Positions 1 to 8,234 are shown, counted from the first letter of the stretch. The stretch is 33,737 bases of DNA from Burkholderiales bacterium (GCA_947372535.1 CANBUA010000010.1:1-33737); one strand, 5' to 3'. Notes: generated by a model from the sequence alone, not told the origin. Made by a program: numbers and translations.

Positions 1-1022
1 CCGGGCAAGTCGATGGGGGCGAGCGTTTCATCACCACGGCCTTGGGCGCCTCGCGCCGCGCTGCAGCCTTGATCCATCGCCTGTTGGCGTTTTCCCGGCA
101 GCAGACGCTGGACCCCCGGCCCACGGATGTGAACCGGCTGATTGCTGGCATGGAGGATCTGGTGCGTCGCAGCGTGGGCCCCGATGTGAGCGTTGAGGTG
201 GTGGGCGCGGGCGGTCTGTGGATGACCAAGGTGGATGCCTCTCAGCTTGAGAACGCCTTGCTCAACTTGTGCATCAACGCGCGCGATGCCATGGCGCCCC
301 ATGGCGGCCGGCTGACCATCGAGACGGCCAACAAGTGGCTGGACGAACGGGCAGCCCGGGCGCGTGAGCTGCTGCCCGGCCAGTACATCTCCGTGTGTGT
401 GACCGACACCGGGACAGGCATGGCGCCGGAGGTCGTGGCCCGGGCTTTCGATCCGTTTTTCACCACCAAGCCCATGGGTGAGGGCACCGGCCTGGGGCTG
501 TCCATGGTCTACGGTTTCGTGCGCCAGTCTGGCGGCCAGGTGCGCATCTATTCCGAACTTGGCCACGGCACGACCATGTGCCTTTACCTGCCACGCCACA
601 GCGGCCATGCCGACCCCATGCCGGACGCCGAAAACGAAACGCTCGATCCAGGGGCTGGCGAGACCGTGCTGGTCATCGACGATGAACCGGACATCCGCAT
701 GGTGATCGCCGATGTGCTGGACGAGGCCGGCTATGCCGTGCTGGAAGCCGGTGACGGCGCCAGCGGCCTGCGCCTGCTTCAATCAGACGCCAGGATCGAT
801 CTGCTGATCACCGATGTGGGCCTGCCCGGCGGCATGAACGGACGCCAGGTGGCCGATGCCGCGCGCAAGATCCGGCCCGCGCTCAAGGTGTTGTTCATCA
901 CCGGGTTTGCCGAGAACGCCGTGGTCGGCAATGGTTACCTCGAAAAAGGCATGGAGGTGCTGACCAAGCCTTTCGAGATCTCCATCCTGGGCAACAAGGT
1001 CCGCGATTTGATCGATCGTTGA
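1..1022 (+). CDS. Hybrid sensor histidine kinase, C-terminal part (5' end outside window)
   Basis: The open frame runs in from base 3 without a start, so the gene begins upstream; a TTG at 42 lies inside the dimerisation helix and is not a plausible start. The visible part shows the end of a HisKA-like helix (LLAFSRQQTLDP), then a HATPase_c domain with N box (LENALLNLCINARDAM), G1 box (DTGTGM), F box (FDPFFTTK) and G2 box (GEGTGLGLSM). A C-terminal receiver follows, with acidic pocket (VIDDEPD), phospho-acceptor Asp in LLITDVGLPGG and the conserved Lys in LTKPF. This order is typical of PAS-containing hybrid kinases whose receiver takes phosphate from the kinase core. The sensory part and the phosphorylated His cannot be seen. 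No DNA-binding output is present. It ends 72 bp before the phosphate uptake pair on the same strand; a functional link to phosphate is not shown. Confidence 0.93.
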   Translation, partial: GQVDGGERFITTALGASRRAAALIHRLLAFSRQQTLDPRPTDVNRLIAGMEDLVRRSVGPDVSVEVVGAGGLWMTKVDASQLENALLNLCINARDAMAPHGGRLTIETANKWLDERAARARELLPGQYISVCVTDTGTGMAPEVVARAFDPFFTTKPMGEGTGLGLSMVYGFVRQSGGQVRIYSELGHGTTMCLYLPRHSGHADPMPDAENETLDPGAGETVLVIDDEPDIRMVIADVLDEAGYAVLEAGDGASGLRLLQSDARIDLLITDVGLPGGMNGRQVADAARKIRPALKVLFITGFAENAVVGNGYLEKGMEVLTKPFEISILGNKVRDLIDR

Positions 1023-1046
1023 GGGGCAACATCCCCCAGGTAAAAT
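1019..1046 (+). promoter_or_regulatory. Candidate sigma70-type promoter for the DUF47-pit pair
   Basis: TTGAGG at 1019-1024 and TAAAAT at 1041-1046 are separated by 16 bp. This would start transcription near 1053, just ahead of the Pho box and about 40 bases before the start codon at 1095. The -35 element overlaps the stop codon of the upstream kinase gene. The call rests on similarity to the consensus alone. Confidence 0.4.
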
Positions 1047-1063
1047 CCCGCGAATCCCGGTGA

Positions 1064-1081
1064 TTGTCATCACCCTGTCAC
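1064..1081 (+). promoter_or_regulatory. Pho box (predicted PhoB binding site)
   Basis: Two 7-bp direct repeats, TTGTCAT (1064-1070) and CTGTCAC (1075-1081), are separated by 4 bp (CACC). The enterobacterial Pho box is CTGTCAT, four mainly A/T bases, then CTGTCAY. The repeat units differ from it by one base, but the spacer is GC-rich rather than A/T. The site lies 13 bp before the DUF47 start codon and downstream of the best promoter candidate, a position that suits repression better than activation. An overlapping inverted repeat (GGTGAT/ATCACC, 1059-1074) shares part of it. Confidence 0.6.
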
Positions 1082-1094
1082 GCGAGACCTGTAT

Positions 1095-1742
1095 ATGATT
1101 TTTGGCAAGCTGCTGCCCCGCGAGGGCAATTTTTTTGAGCTGTTCAACCAGCACGCCACCCACATCGTGACGGCCTCGCACGCCTTCGCCAACCTGGTCA
1201 AGCATTACAACGACCCAATCCTGCGCGAAAAATACGCCCAGGACGTGGACAACGCCGAGAACGCGGCCGATGACATCACCCGTGAAGTCAACCGCCTGCT
1301 GCACAAGACCTTCATCACCCCCATTGATCGTGAGCAGATCCACTCGCTGATCAACACCATGGACGATGTGGCCGACCTGTTGCACGGTGCTGCCGAGACC
1401 ATGGCCTTGTACGACGTGCGCGTCATGACCGACGAGATCGTCCGTCTGACCGAGTTGTGCGTCAAATGCTGCGAGCGCCTCAAATCGGCCGTCGCCTTGC
1501 TTCACGACATCGGCAACGCCAAGACGGCCGAGGCCGCGCTGAAAACCTGTGAAGAGATCGACAAGCTCGAATCCGACGCCGACCGCGTGCTGCGCTCGGC
1601 CATGAGCAAGCTGTTCCGCGAAGAGCCCGATGTGCGCGAGGTGATCAAGCTCAAGGCCATTTACGAGTTGCTGGAAACCGTGACCGACAAGTGCGAGGAC
1701 GTCGCCAACCTGATCGAGGGCGTGATCCTCGAGAACTCCTGA
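1095..1742 (+). CDS. DUF47 / PhoU-like Pit accessory protein
   Basis: This is a 215-residue, all-helical cytoplasmic protein of the DUF47 family (TIGR00153-like, distantly related to PhoU). The family is nearly always encoded next to Pit phosphate permeases and is thought to modulate them. The start MIFGKLLPREGNFFELF is the usual family N-terminus, and the acidic metal-binding-type helices (DNAENAADDITREVNR, EEIDKLESDADRVLR) are visible. The length matches the family. The gene is 15 bp upstream of pit in an evident operon, equivalent to the orfA-pit pair described in rhizobia. The ribosome binding site is weak. A Pho box sits immediately upstream, so control by PhoB is likely. Confidence 0.93.
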   Translation: MIFGKLLPREGNFFELFNQHATHIVTASHAFANLVKHYNDPILREKYAQDVDNAENAADDITREVNRLLHKTFITPIDREQIHSLINTMDDVADLLHGAAETMALYDVRVMTDEIVRLTELCVKCCERLKSAVALLHDIGNAKTAEAALKTCEEIDKLESDADRVLRSAMSKLFREEPDVREVIKLKAIYELLETVTDKCEDVANLIEGVILENS

Positions 1743-1757
1743 TCCGAGGCGGCTGAC

Positions 1758-2771
1758 ATGGTTTCCATGCAGGTGGCCTTGTGGGTCGTCATCTTGTTGG
1801 TGGTGTTGGCGCTGCTGTTCGATTTCATGAACGGTTTCCACGACGCGGCCAACTCGATCGCGACGGTGGTGTCCACGGGCGTGTTGCGCCCGGCGCAGGC
1901 CGTGTTGTTCGCGGCTTTTTTCAACGTGGTGGCGATTTTCATATTCCACCTCAGCGTGGCCACCACGGTGGGCAAGGGCATTGCCGATCCGGGCGTGGTC
2001 GATGTGCATGTGGTCTTCGGGGCCCTGTCAGGCGCCATCACCTGGAACTTGATCACCTGGTATTACGGCATTCCAAGCAGTTCGTCACATGCGCTGATCG
2101 GCGGCATCGTGGGGGCCGTCATCGCCAAGGCCGGCGCCGGCGCGCTGGTGGCCAGCGGCATCTGGCGCACGGTCACTTTCATCTTCGTTTCACCCTTGCT
2201 GGGCTATGTGTTCGGCTCGCTGATGATGGTGCTGGTGGCCTGGATCTGCCGGCGCGTGGCACCCTCGCGCATCGACCGCTGGTTCCGCCGGCTCCAGCTG
2301 ATTTCCGCCGGGGCCTACAGCCTGGGCCATGGCGGCAATGACGCGCAAAAGACCATCGGCATCATCTGGATGCTGCTGATCTCGACCGGCTATGCCTCGG
2401 CGGCCGACAAGGCGCCGCCCATGTGGACCATCGTCTGCTGCTACACGGCCATTGGTGCGGGCACCATGTTCGGCGGCTGGCGCATCGTGCGCACCATGGG
2501 TCAGAAGATCACCAAGCTCAAGCCAGTGGGCGGCTTCTGTGCCGAGGCGGGTGGGGCCCTGACGCTGTTCATCGCCACGGCGATGGGCGTGCCGGTCTCG
2601 ACCACCCACACCATCACCGGCGCCATCGTGGGCGTGGGCTCGGTGCAGCGGGCCAGTGCAGTGCGCTGGGGCGTGGCGGGCAACATCGTGTGGGCCTGGA
2701 TCCTGACGATCCCTGCGTCGGCCTTCGTGGCGGGCATCGCTTATTGGGTCAGCCTGCAGCTATTTCGTTGA
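1758..2771 (+). CDS. pit: Low-affinity inorganic phosphate transporter, Pit family
   Basis: This 337-residue polytopic inner-membrane permease of the PiT family imports phosphate (as metal-phosphate in bacteria) by proton symport. The family's duplicated signature is present in both halves: DFMNGFHDAANSIA near residues 22-35 and GHGGNDAQKTIGI near residues 193-205. About ten hydrophobic segments are visible, and the Ser-rich motifs PSSSSHALIGG and PVSTTHTITGAIVG are the paired re-entrant motifs of the family. The length is that of the short bacterial form. The start at 1758 follows a GAGG; an in-frame ATG at 1767 is possible. It is cotranscribed with the DUF47 gene and ends convergent with the debranching enzyme gene. 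Confidence 0.95.
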   Translation: MVSMQVALWVVILLVVLALLFDFMNGFHDAANSIATVVSTGVLRPAQAVLFAAFFNVVAIFIFHLSVATTVGKGIADPGVVDVHVVFGALSGAITWNLITWYYGIPSSSSHALIGGIVGAVIAKAGAGALVASGIWRTVTFIFVSPLLGYVFGSLMMVLVAWICRRVAPSRIDRWFRRLQLISAGAYSLGHGGNDAQKTIGIIWMLLISTGYASAADKAPPMWTIVCCYTAIGAGTMFGGWRIVRTMGQKITKLKPVGGFCAEAGGALTLFIATAMGVPVSTTHTITGAIVGVGSVQRASAVRWGVAGNIVWAWILTIPASAFVAGIAYWVSLQLFR

Positions 2772-2828
2772 GGCCTCATCAGGGTATCCCACCACGCGAC
2801 TGCCCGCTCACGCCCAAGTGAGCCGGTT

Positions 2829-4898
2829 TCAGTCCTGAGGCACCTGCGTGGCTTCGGAGGTGGCTGGCTCGGTCAGCAACCAGGCCCGCAGCACCTCCGC
2901 CACGCTCCAGGCTTGGGCGATGCAGCCGCGCGGGACGAAGGGCTCTTCCGCATCGAAGATCTCGCTGATGCTGCCCACGCCTGCATCGTGCAGGTGGCCG
3001 GGCAGGTCCTTGAGCATCTGACGGGCTTGGGCCGGATCGGGCCGCACCCGCAGCCAGGCCCCGATGAAATGCCCGATCAACCAGGGCCAGACGGTGCCCT
3101 GGTGGTAGGCGGCATCCCGTGTACGGAGGTCGCCTTCGTAGGTCGGCTTGTAGTCCCAGTGGCCGGGTGCCAAGGTGCGCAGACCGTAAGGTGTGAGCAA
3201 TTCTCGGCGGACCGTGTCCAGCACGGTTTCCCATTTGTCTTCATCGAGCACCGAGTGCCGCAGTGACAGGGCGAAGATCTGGTTGGGGCGGCAGGCGGTG
3301 TCCTTGAAATCATTCAAGCCGCCTTCGCTTTCGCCGTCGATCACATCGTAGAGCTGGCCCAGCTCATCGTTCCAATAACGCCGATTGAACGAGGTGCGGG
3401 CCTGGTTGGCCAGGCTCTGGTAGGTCTCCGAAGGCTCGTCGAGGTCGCGCGACCAGGCCGCCATCAGGCTCAGGGCGTTGTACCAGAGCGCCTGGATCTC
3501 CACCGGCTTGCCGCGTCTGGGCGTCACCACCCAGCCGTCCACCTTCGCGTCCATCCAGGTCAGCTGATAGCCAGGTGCGCCAGCCTTGATCAGGCCATCC
3601 TTGGGGTCCAGGCCGATGTTGTAGTGCGTGCCGCTCACATGGTGCTCAATGATGCCCTTGAGCACGGGGAATAGCTCGCGCAGCAACGCCGTGTCGCCGC
3701 TGACCGTGGTGTAGCGGTCGATGGCGTGGAAGTACCAGAGCGTGGCATCGACCGTGTGGTACAGGGCCTCGCGCTCGCCTTCGGGGAAGAGGTTGGGCAA
3801 CAGACCATCGCGCACATAGCGCGAGAAGGTGTGCAAGATGGAGCGGGCCTCGTTGTGACGGCCGGTGCACAAGGTCAGGCCTTCAAGGCTGATCATGGTG
3901 TCGCGGCCCCAGTCGCCAAACCAGTGGTAGCCGGCGATCACGGTGCGGATGCGGTCGCCGCTGGCACCACCGTGCAGCGTCTCTTCCAGGCGGCTGCCGG
4001 GCACGATGATGAACTGGTCGGCGGCGGCCACGAGCTGCGCGGCGAAGCCTTCCTGGGCCGCTGGCGGGGCCAGGCTGATCAGTCGCTCGACGCGCCGGCG
4101 CTCGTTGTCAATGGCGGTGGCGCCTTCGATCTCCAGGGCCTCCCAACCTTGGCTGGTCGCCACAAAGGTCAGTGGCTGGCCGGCACGCAATTCGGCTTTG
4201 AGGTAGCCGGGGCTGTAGAGGTGCTCGCTGTGGTCGTAGCCGCGGACTTGCTCGACGCGGTAGAGGGCGTTCTCGCCCAGGATGTCGTCGCAGGTGAAGA
4301 CACCACTGCGGGGCGTGAGCCCGAAGCGCAGGGCCAGGTCGCTGTGGCTGCGGCGTATCTCATAACGACGGCGCGAGAAGGACAGCGTGAAGGGCCACTC
4401 TTGCTCATGCACCAGCACGGCATCTTGCCGCCTGAAGGCCACAAAGGGGCGCAGACGGATCTCGGCCAACTCACCCTTGATCAGCTCGTAGTGCACGCAC
4501 ACGGTGTTCTGGTTGTGCGGCATGACGATGGTCTTGTCGATGACCATGCCATCGATCTCGAAGCGCCAGGTGGGCATCAAGCAGTCCCAGCGGAAGTGCA
4601 CCAGGCAGCGGTGCACATCGGTGTCCAGGCTGCCATCCATGTACTCGGCACCGCCGATCTTGATCTGCCGGCCATCGGCCGTGGCGATTTCTTCGTCGAA
4701 GCGCGAGATCAGGATGTGCCGGCCTTTGGGCGCGGCCAGGTTGGGCACGAACAGGCCGTGAAAGCGGCGCGTGCCAATGCCCAGCAGGCTGCCCGAGGCA
4801 AAGCCGCCCAGGCCATTGGTGACCAGCCATTCCCGTTCGCGCAGCAGGGCGGGGTCATCGCCCTTGTTCCAATTCATGACGATGGGGGGTGGCGTCAT
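2829..4898 (-). CDS. Amylo-alpha-1,6-glucosidase (glycogen debranching enzyme, bacterial/archaeal type)
   Basis: This 689-residue cytoplasmic enzyme is predicted to hydrolyse alpha-1,6 branch residues of glycogen or maltodextrin. An N-terminal GDE_N-type beta-sandwich covers about residues 18-250 (REWLVTNGLGGFASGS, TRRFHGLFVP). A GDE_C (alpha/alpha)6 barrel covers about 285-670, with the signatures HWFGDWGRDTMISLEGL (325-341), GKPVEIQALWYN (463-474) and YHQGTVWPW (598-606). Two-domain architecture and length fit the archaeal/cyanobacterial-type debranching enzyme rather than GlgX (GH13). The ATG overlaps the treZ stop as ATGA, so the two are translationally coupled. It converges with pit, with 57 bp between them and no strong terminator hairpin. 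The exact linkage specificity is inferred. Confidence 0.92.
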   Translation of the reverse strand: MTPPPIVMNWNKGDDPALLREREWLVTNGLGGFASGSLLGIGTRRFHGLFVPNLAAPKGRHILISRFDEEIATADGRQIKIGGAEYMDGSLDTDVHRCLVHFRWDCLMPTWRFEIDGMVIDKTIVMPHNQNTVCVHYELIKGELAEIRLRPFVAFRRQDAVLVHEQEWPFTLSFSRRRYEIRRSHSDLALRFGLTPRSGVFTCDDILGENALYRVEQVRGYDHSEHLYSPGYLKAELRAGQPLTFVATSQGWEALEIEGATAIDNERRRVERLISLAPPAAQEGFAAQLVAAADQFIIVPGSRLEETLHGGASGDRIRTVIAGYHWFGDWGRDTMISLEGLTLCTGRHNEARSILHTFSRYVRDGLLPNLFPEGEREALYHTVDATLWYFHAIDRYTTVSGDTALLRELFPVLKGIIEHHVSGTHYNIGLDPKDGLIKAGAPGYQLTWMDAKVDGWVVTPRRGKPVEIQALWYNALSLMAAWSRDLDEPSETYQSLANQARTSFNRRYWNDELGQLYDVIDGESEGGLNDFKDTACRPNQIFALSLRHSVLDEDKWETVLDTVRRELLTPYGLRTLAPGHWDYKPTYEGDLRTRDAAYHQGTVWPWLIGHFIGAWLRVRPDPAQARQMLKDLPGHLHDAGVGSISEIFDAEEPFVPRGCIAQAWSVAEVLRAWLLTEPATSEATQVPQD

Positions 4899-6844
4899 GG
4901 CTTTTCTCCTTGTGTGGTGTCTGTGTCAATGTGGGTGGCCTGAGGGGCCGGGGCAGGGCAGGCCACGAGCAATGCGGCGCATTCGCTCGAGAGCCGCCAG
5001 CCTTTGTCCTGAACCGGGCTGATTGCACCGGGGCCGCCGTAAGCAGGCTCATCGCTGCACCAGCGCATCTGCCAGGCCTGACCGCGTGGCGGCGCCAGCA
5101 GCGGCTCGGGCGCCGGGCGAAAGTCGAGTTCTTCACCCAGGTTGATCACCAGCAGGCGATCACCTTGCGAGCCGCCAAACCAGCGCAGTACAAAGGCACG
5201 CTCGGACAGCACGGCGCCGTCGATGAGTTCGCGCCGCTGGGCGGCGATCACCGGGTCTTCGCGACGCAGCCGCAGCAGGTCTTGGTGCAAGGCATAGATG
5301 GGCGCGTTTTTCTGGCGCTCGGTGAAGTCCAGCTTGCAGCGCGTGAAGGTGTCTTCATCGGCCGGATCCAGGATGGCCTGCTGGGCCAAGTGGGTGGCAT
5401 AGGACTTGAACTGCGAGATGAACTCGCGCCGGCCCGCCAGCACCTTGGCGGCCAACTCGGGTTCATGATCCGCGAAGAAGGTGAAGGGCGCCGAGGCATT
5501 GAACTCCTGGCCCATGAAGAGCATGGGGGTCTGCGGCCCCAGCAAGGTCAGCGCGGTGATGGCGCGCAGGCGGCCTGGGCTGGTCAGCTCATGTAGCCGC
5601 TGGCCATAGAAGGTGTTGGCCACCTGGTCATGGTTCTGCGTGAAGTGCACGAAGCTGGCCGCGCGCTGGTGCAACACGGGCGTGCCGCGCGGTTGGTCCT
5701 GCCAGGCGTAGTGCTGACCTTGAAACAAAAAGCCGTGGCGAATGGCGGAGACGAACTCCTGCGCTGTGCCGCGGTGATCGTGAAAGTAGCCATCGGGCCT
5801 GCCCGTGAGCGCAACGCGGGCCGAGTGGTGATAGTCGTCATTCCACATGGCGTCCAAGCCGCAGCCACCTTCTGACAGCGGGGCCATGAGCTGGCCGTCC
5901 TGCGGCTCGTTCTCGGCCACCAGGATGATGGGCCGTGAGCCGGCAGTGGCCCGCACACGCGCCGTCATCTCGGCCAGCAAATGCGGGGTGGAGTCATCGT
6001 GGATGCATTGCGTGGCATCAAGCCGCAAGCCGTCCAGGTGGAATTCGTCGATCCAGTAACAGGCGTTCTGGATGAAAAACTCTCGCACGTGCTGGCTCTG
6101 AGGGCCATCATCAAAGTTGATGCCATCGCCCCAGTCATTGGCGTGGCGATCAGTGAAGTAGTGCGGGCTATAGCAGCGCAGGTAGTTGCCGTCGGGCCCC
6201 AGGTGGTTGTAGACCACATCCAGGATGACGGCCAGGCCCAACGCATGCGCGGCGTCAACGAATCGCCTGAAGGCATCGTGATCGCCATAGACGTGATATG
6301 GCGCGAACAGACAGACCCCGTCATAGCCCCAGTTCCATTGGCCTGGGCACTCTGCGACCGGCATGACCTCCAGCACGGTCGCGCCAAGCTTTTTGAGCTC
6401 GGCCAACTGGGTGATGGCCGCATCGAAGGTGCCCTCGCTGGTGAAGGTGCCTATGTGGAGTTCGTAGATGACTTGGCCAGCCAGTTCAATGCCGGGCCAA
6501 TGGCGGTCTTGCCAAAGGTGGGCCTGAGCATCGACGACTTGAGACGGGCCATGAGGGCCCTGAGGCTGATAGCGCGAACACGGGTCTGGGTAGGCCTTGT
6601 TGCCATCGAGCCGAAACCGATAGAGGTCACCGGCCTTCACGCCCGCGATGAATGCTCCGAAATGCCCGTCTTCCTGCGCGTCCAGTACATGGGCCTGAAG
6701 CAGCTTGCCCTTCGCGTCTTCCAGGACCACGGCCACAGCACGGGCCGCAGGGGCCCACACCCGAAAGCGGGTGCCCTCCTGATCGGGCTGCGCGCCCAGG
6801 CGGGGCGATTGATGTGGTGGCAAGGCGGTGAGCGGCTGGGGCAT
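4895..6844 (-). CDS. treZ: Malto-oligosyltrehalose trehalohydrolase
   Basis: This 649-residue GH13 enzyme releases trehalose from maltooligosyl-trehalose. An N-terminal CBM48-like domain (about 20-105, GTRFRVWAPAA) precedes the catalytic barrel. The barrel carries MPVAECPGQWNWGYDG (161-176), DVVYNHLGP (209-217), the nucleophile Asp276 in GLRLDAT, the acid/base Glu311 in ILVAENEP, and NHDQ (404-407, transition-state Asp406). A C-terminal DUF3459-like sheet follows. I chose the ATG at 6844 because AGGA lies 7 bases upstream; the frame stays open to a GTG at 6919 but the extra residues are unlike the family. The debranching enzyme follows by ATGA overlap. The usual partner treY (maltooligosyltrehalose synthase) is not in the window. 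Confidence 0.92.
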   Translation of the reverse strand: MPQPLTALPPHQSPRLGAQPDQEGTRFRVWAPAARAVAVVLEDAKGKLLQAHVLDAQEDGHFGAFIAGVKAGDLYRFRLDGNKAYPDPCSRYQPQGPHGPSQVVDAQAHLWQDRHWPGIELAGQVIYELHIGTFTSEGTFDAAITQLAELKKLGATVLEVMPVAECPGQWNWGYDGVCLFAPYHVYGDHDAFRRFVDAAHALGLAVILDVVYNHLGPDGNYLRCYSPHYFTDRHANDWGDGINFDDGPQSQHVREFFIQNACYWIDEFHLDGLRLDATQCIHDDSTPHLLAEMTARVRATAGSRPIILVAENEPQDGQLMAPLSEGGCGLDAMWNDDYHHSARVALTGRPDGYFHDHRGTAQEFVSAIRHGFLFQGQHYAWQDQPRGTPVLHQRAASFVHFTQNHDQVANTFYGQRLHELTSPGRLRAITALTLLGPQTPMLFMGQEFNASAPFTFFADHEPELAAKVLAGRREFISQFKSYATHLAQQAILDPADEDTFTRCKLDFTERQKNAPIYALHQDLLRLRREDPVIAAQRRELIDGAVLSERAFVLRWFGGSQGDRLLVINLGEELDFRPAPEPLLAPPRGQAWQMRWCSDEPAYGGPGAISPVQDKGWRLSSECAALLVACPAPAPQATHIDTDTTQGEKP

Positions 6845-6917
6845 CTTGTTCCTGTGTGCTTGGCCTGGATCAGCAACGCACGTGCCCAAATTCAGCGGTC
6901 CTACGTGAGCTGACACC

Positions 6918-6934
6918 ACTGCAAGTACTGCAAG
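6918..6934. repeat. Tandem 8-bp direct repeat in the treZ / DUF4142 divergent interval
   Basis: ACTGCAAG occurs at 6918-6925 and again at 6927-6934, a 9-bp period. It lies in the 214-bp interval between the divergent treZ and DUF4142 genes. The interval shows no promoter I would rely on. The repeat could be a regulator site, but it is short and chance is possible. Confidence 0.35.
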
Positions 6935-7058
6935 ATTTACTGAGGCCTTGAATGCTTTGCTGGATGCTGAATGAGTCTTTGCCGCTTTGTCTCGGGGCCA
7001 GCAAGCGGGAACGCCGTTTGCCGTCAGTGGCCATCACAACCCTTGTAGAGGACCGACC

Positions 7059-7640
7059 ATGACACAACAACCCAAGAAAAAGCAGGCCAGTGCCCTGATG
7101 CTGGCTTTGATGATGGCCACCATGGCTCATGCACAAAGCAGCGCGCCTTCATCGGCTTCGGTCAGCGCCGGCATCTCGGTCGACAAGAGCCACAAGCTGC
7201 CTCATGCCGACACGGCCTTCCTGAAGCAGGCTGCTCAAAACGGCCACACGGAAGTCGAAGGCAGCAAGCTGGCGCTGACCAAGGGCGTGAATCCTCAGGT
7301 CAAAACCTTTGCGCAGCAAATGGTCGATGACCACACCAAGGCGGGCGATGAGCTCATCGCGCTGGCCGCATCCAAGGGCGTCGAGGTGCCTAAATCTCCT
7401 TCGGTGGCGCAGAAGGCCAAGCTGAAGATCCTGTCCATGCGCGATGGCGCCAGCTTCGATGAGCACTACGCTGAATCGATCGGCGTCAAGGCCCACGAAG
7501 ACACGGTCAAGTTGTTCAAAAAGGCCGCCGGCGATGTCAAGGACGCGGACGTCAAAGCCTTCATCACCAAAACCTTGCCCACGCTGGAGCATCACTTGCA
7601 AATGGCGCGTGACCTGCACGCGGCCGTCGCCAAGAAATAA
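7059..7640 (+). CDS. DUF4142 domain secreted protein
   Basis: This 193-residue exported protein starts at the ATG preceded by AGAGGA. A signal peptide is clear: lysines at 6-8, a Met/Leu/Ala-rich core and an AHA-Q cleavage site near residue 25. The mature part is a DUF4142 four-helix, ferritin-like domain (about 50-190), recognised by DTAFLKQAAQNGHTEVEGS, FAQQMVDDHTKAGDEL and the final helix with TLEHHLQMARDLH. The family is common in the periplasm of Proteobacteria and often stress-linked; its biochemical role is unknown. It is divergent from treZ and convergent with the Lys/His-rich secreted protein gene, with a 10-bp-stem hairpin between the two stops. Confidence 0.9.
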   Translation: MTQQPKKKQASALMLALMMATMAHAQSSAPSSASVSAGISVDKSHKLPHADTAFLKQAAQNGHTEVEGSKLALTKGVNPQVKTFAQQMVDDHTKAGDELIALAASKGVEVPKSPSVAQKAKLKILSMRDGASFDEHYAESIGVKAHEDTVKLFKKAAGDVKDADVKAFITKTLPTLEHHLQMARDLHAAVAKK

Positions 7641-7655
7641 CCCGGCCGGACGACT

Positions 7656-7689
7656 GCACTGGCCTTGCGCTTTCAGCTCAGGCCAGTGC
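7656..7689. terminator. Hairpin between convergent genes, possible bidirectional terminator
   Basis: GCACTGGCCT (7656-7665) pairs perfectly with AGGCCAGTGC (7680-7689) around a 14-base loop. It lies between the DUF4142 stop (7640) and the stop of the opposing gene (7729). There is no U-tract on either strand, so it may act only weakly as an intrinsic terminator, or protect 3' ends. Confidence 0.55.
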
Positions 7690-7728
7690 CAGGCGGCGAG
7701 CCATCTCGGGCTCGCCCACTGAGATGAC

Positions 7729-8112
7729 TCAGCGGTCCGTGCGGGCGGTGCCGGGTGCGGAAGCGCCGGTGCCGTTGTCAGGTCGATAGCGGCCCGTGGG
7801 CTCGTTGGTGTCGCGTGGCGTCTTGTCCATGGGCATGGGCGTAGTCATTGGCGCGGTGGTGCCGGCAGCCGTGGGCTGGGAGTCGTCCAAGTTGCCAGAC
7901 ATGGCATGGTCTGACGACATCTTGTGCTTCTTGGCCTTGTGCTTTTTGGCCTTGTGCATGGGCTTGGTGGTTTCAGACACTGGGTTGGCAGCGGCGCCGC
8001 CATCGCTGTTGTTGGCGTTGCTCATCGCGCCGTTGCTTTCGGCGTGAGACAGGCCCATGGCCGCGCTCAGAAGGGCGGCCAGCGTCACGTGTGCCAGAGT
8101 GGATTTTTTCAT
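7729..8112 (-). CDS. Small secreted Lys/His-rich low-complexity protein, unknown function
   Basis: This 127-residue protein has a good signal peptide (MKKSTLAHVTLAALLSAAMG, cleavage after SHA near residue 24). The start is supported by GAGGAGAT 8 bases upstream. The mature part has no recognisable fold. It contains a basic cluster with the direct repeat KAKKHKAKKHK (about residues 54-64), then Met/Thr/Pro-rich and Gly/Asn-rich segments, and looks intrinsically disordered. Similar small periplasmic proteins are common in Burkholderiales without known function. Binding of an anionic polymer or of metal through the His/Met residues is conceivable but not shown. Its neighbours are a DUF4142 gene and a broken GGDEF gene. 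Confidence 0.75.
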   Translation of the reverse strand: MKKSTLAHVTLAALLSAAMGLSHAESNGAMSNANNSDGGAAANPVSETTKPMHKAKKHKAKKHKMSSDHAMSGNLDDSQPTAAGTTAPMTTPMPMDKTPRDTNEPTGRYRPDNGTGASAPGTARTDR

Positions 8113-8234
8113 CTTGGATCTCCTCGTTCACCGAAGTGAACACATTTGAAGGGGTGAGAACGATGATCGCAGCACCACGCAATCAAGTGCGGCCTGGACC
8201 TGGTTGTATGTGGGCAAGCGACGTGCCTTGTGCC

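Noticed and set aside
2770..2779. TGAGGCCTCA palindrome at the pit stop codon as a terminator
   Set aside because: A 10-bp palindrome has no loop for a stable hairpin and no T-tract follows.
3726..4943. 405-codon plus-strand frame opposite the debranching enzyme
   Set aside because: Composition is that of a reverse-complement shadow in high-GC DNA; no domain is recognisable and the minus-strand gene is well supported.
6845..6919. Longer TreZ starting at the GTG at 6919
   Set aside because: The extra 25 residues are unlike the family and the ATG at 6844 has a well placed AGGA.
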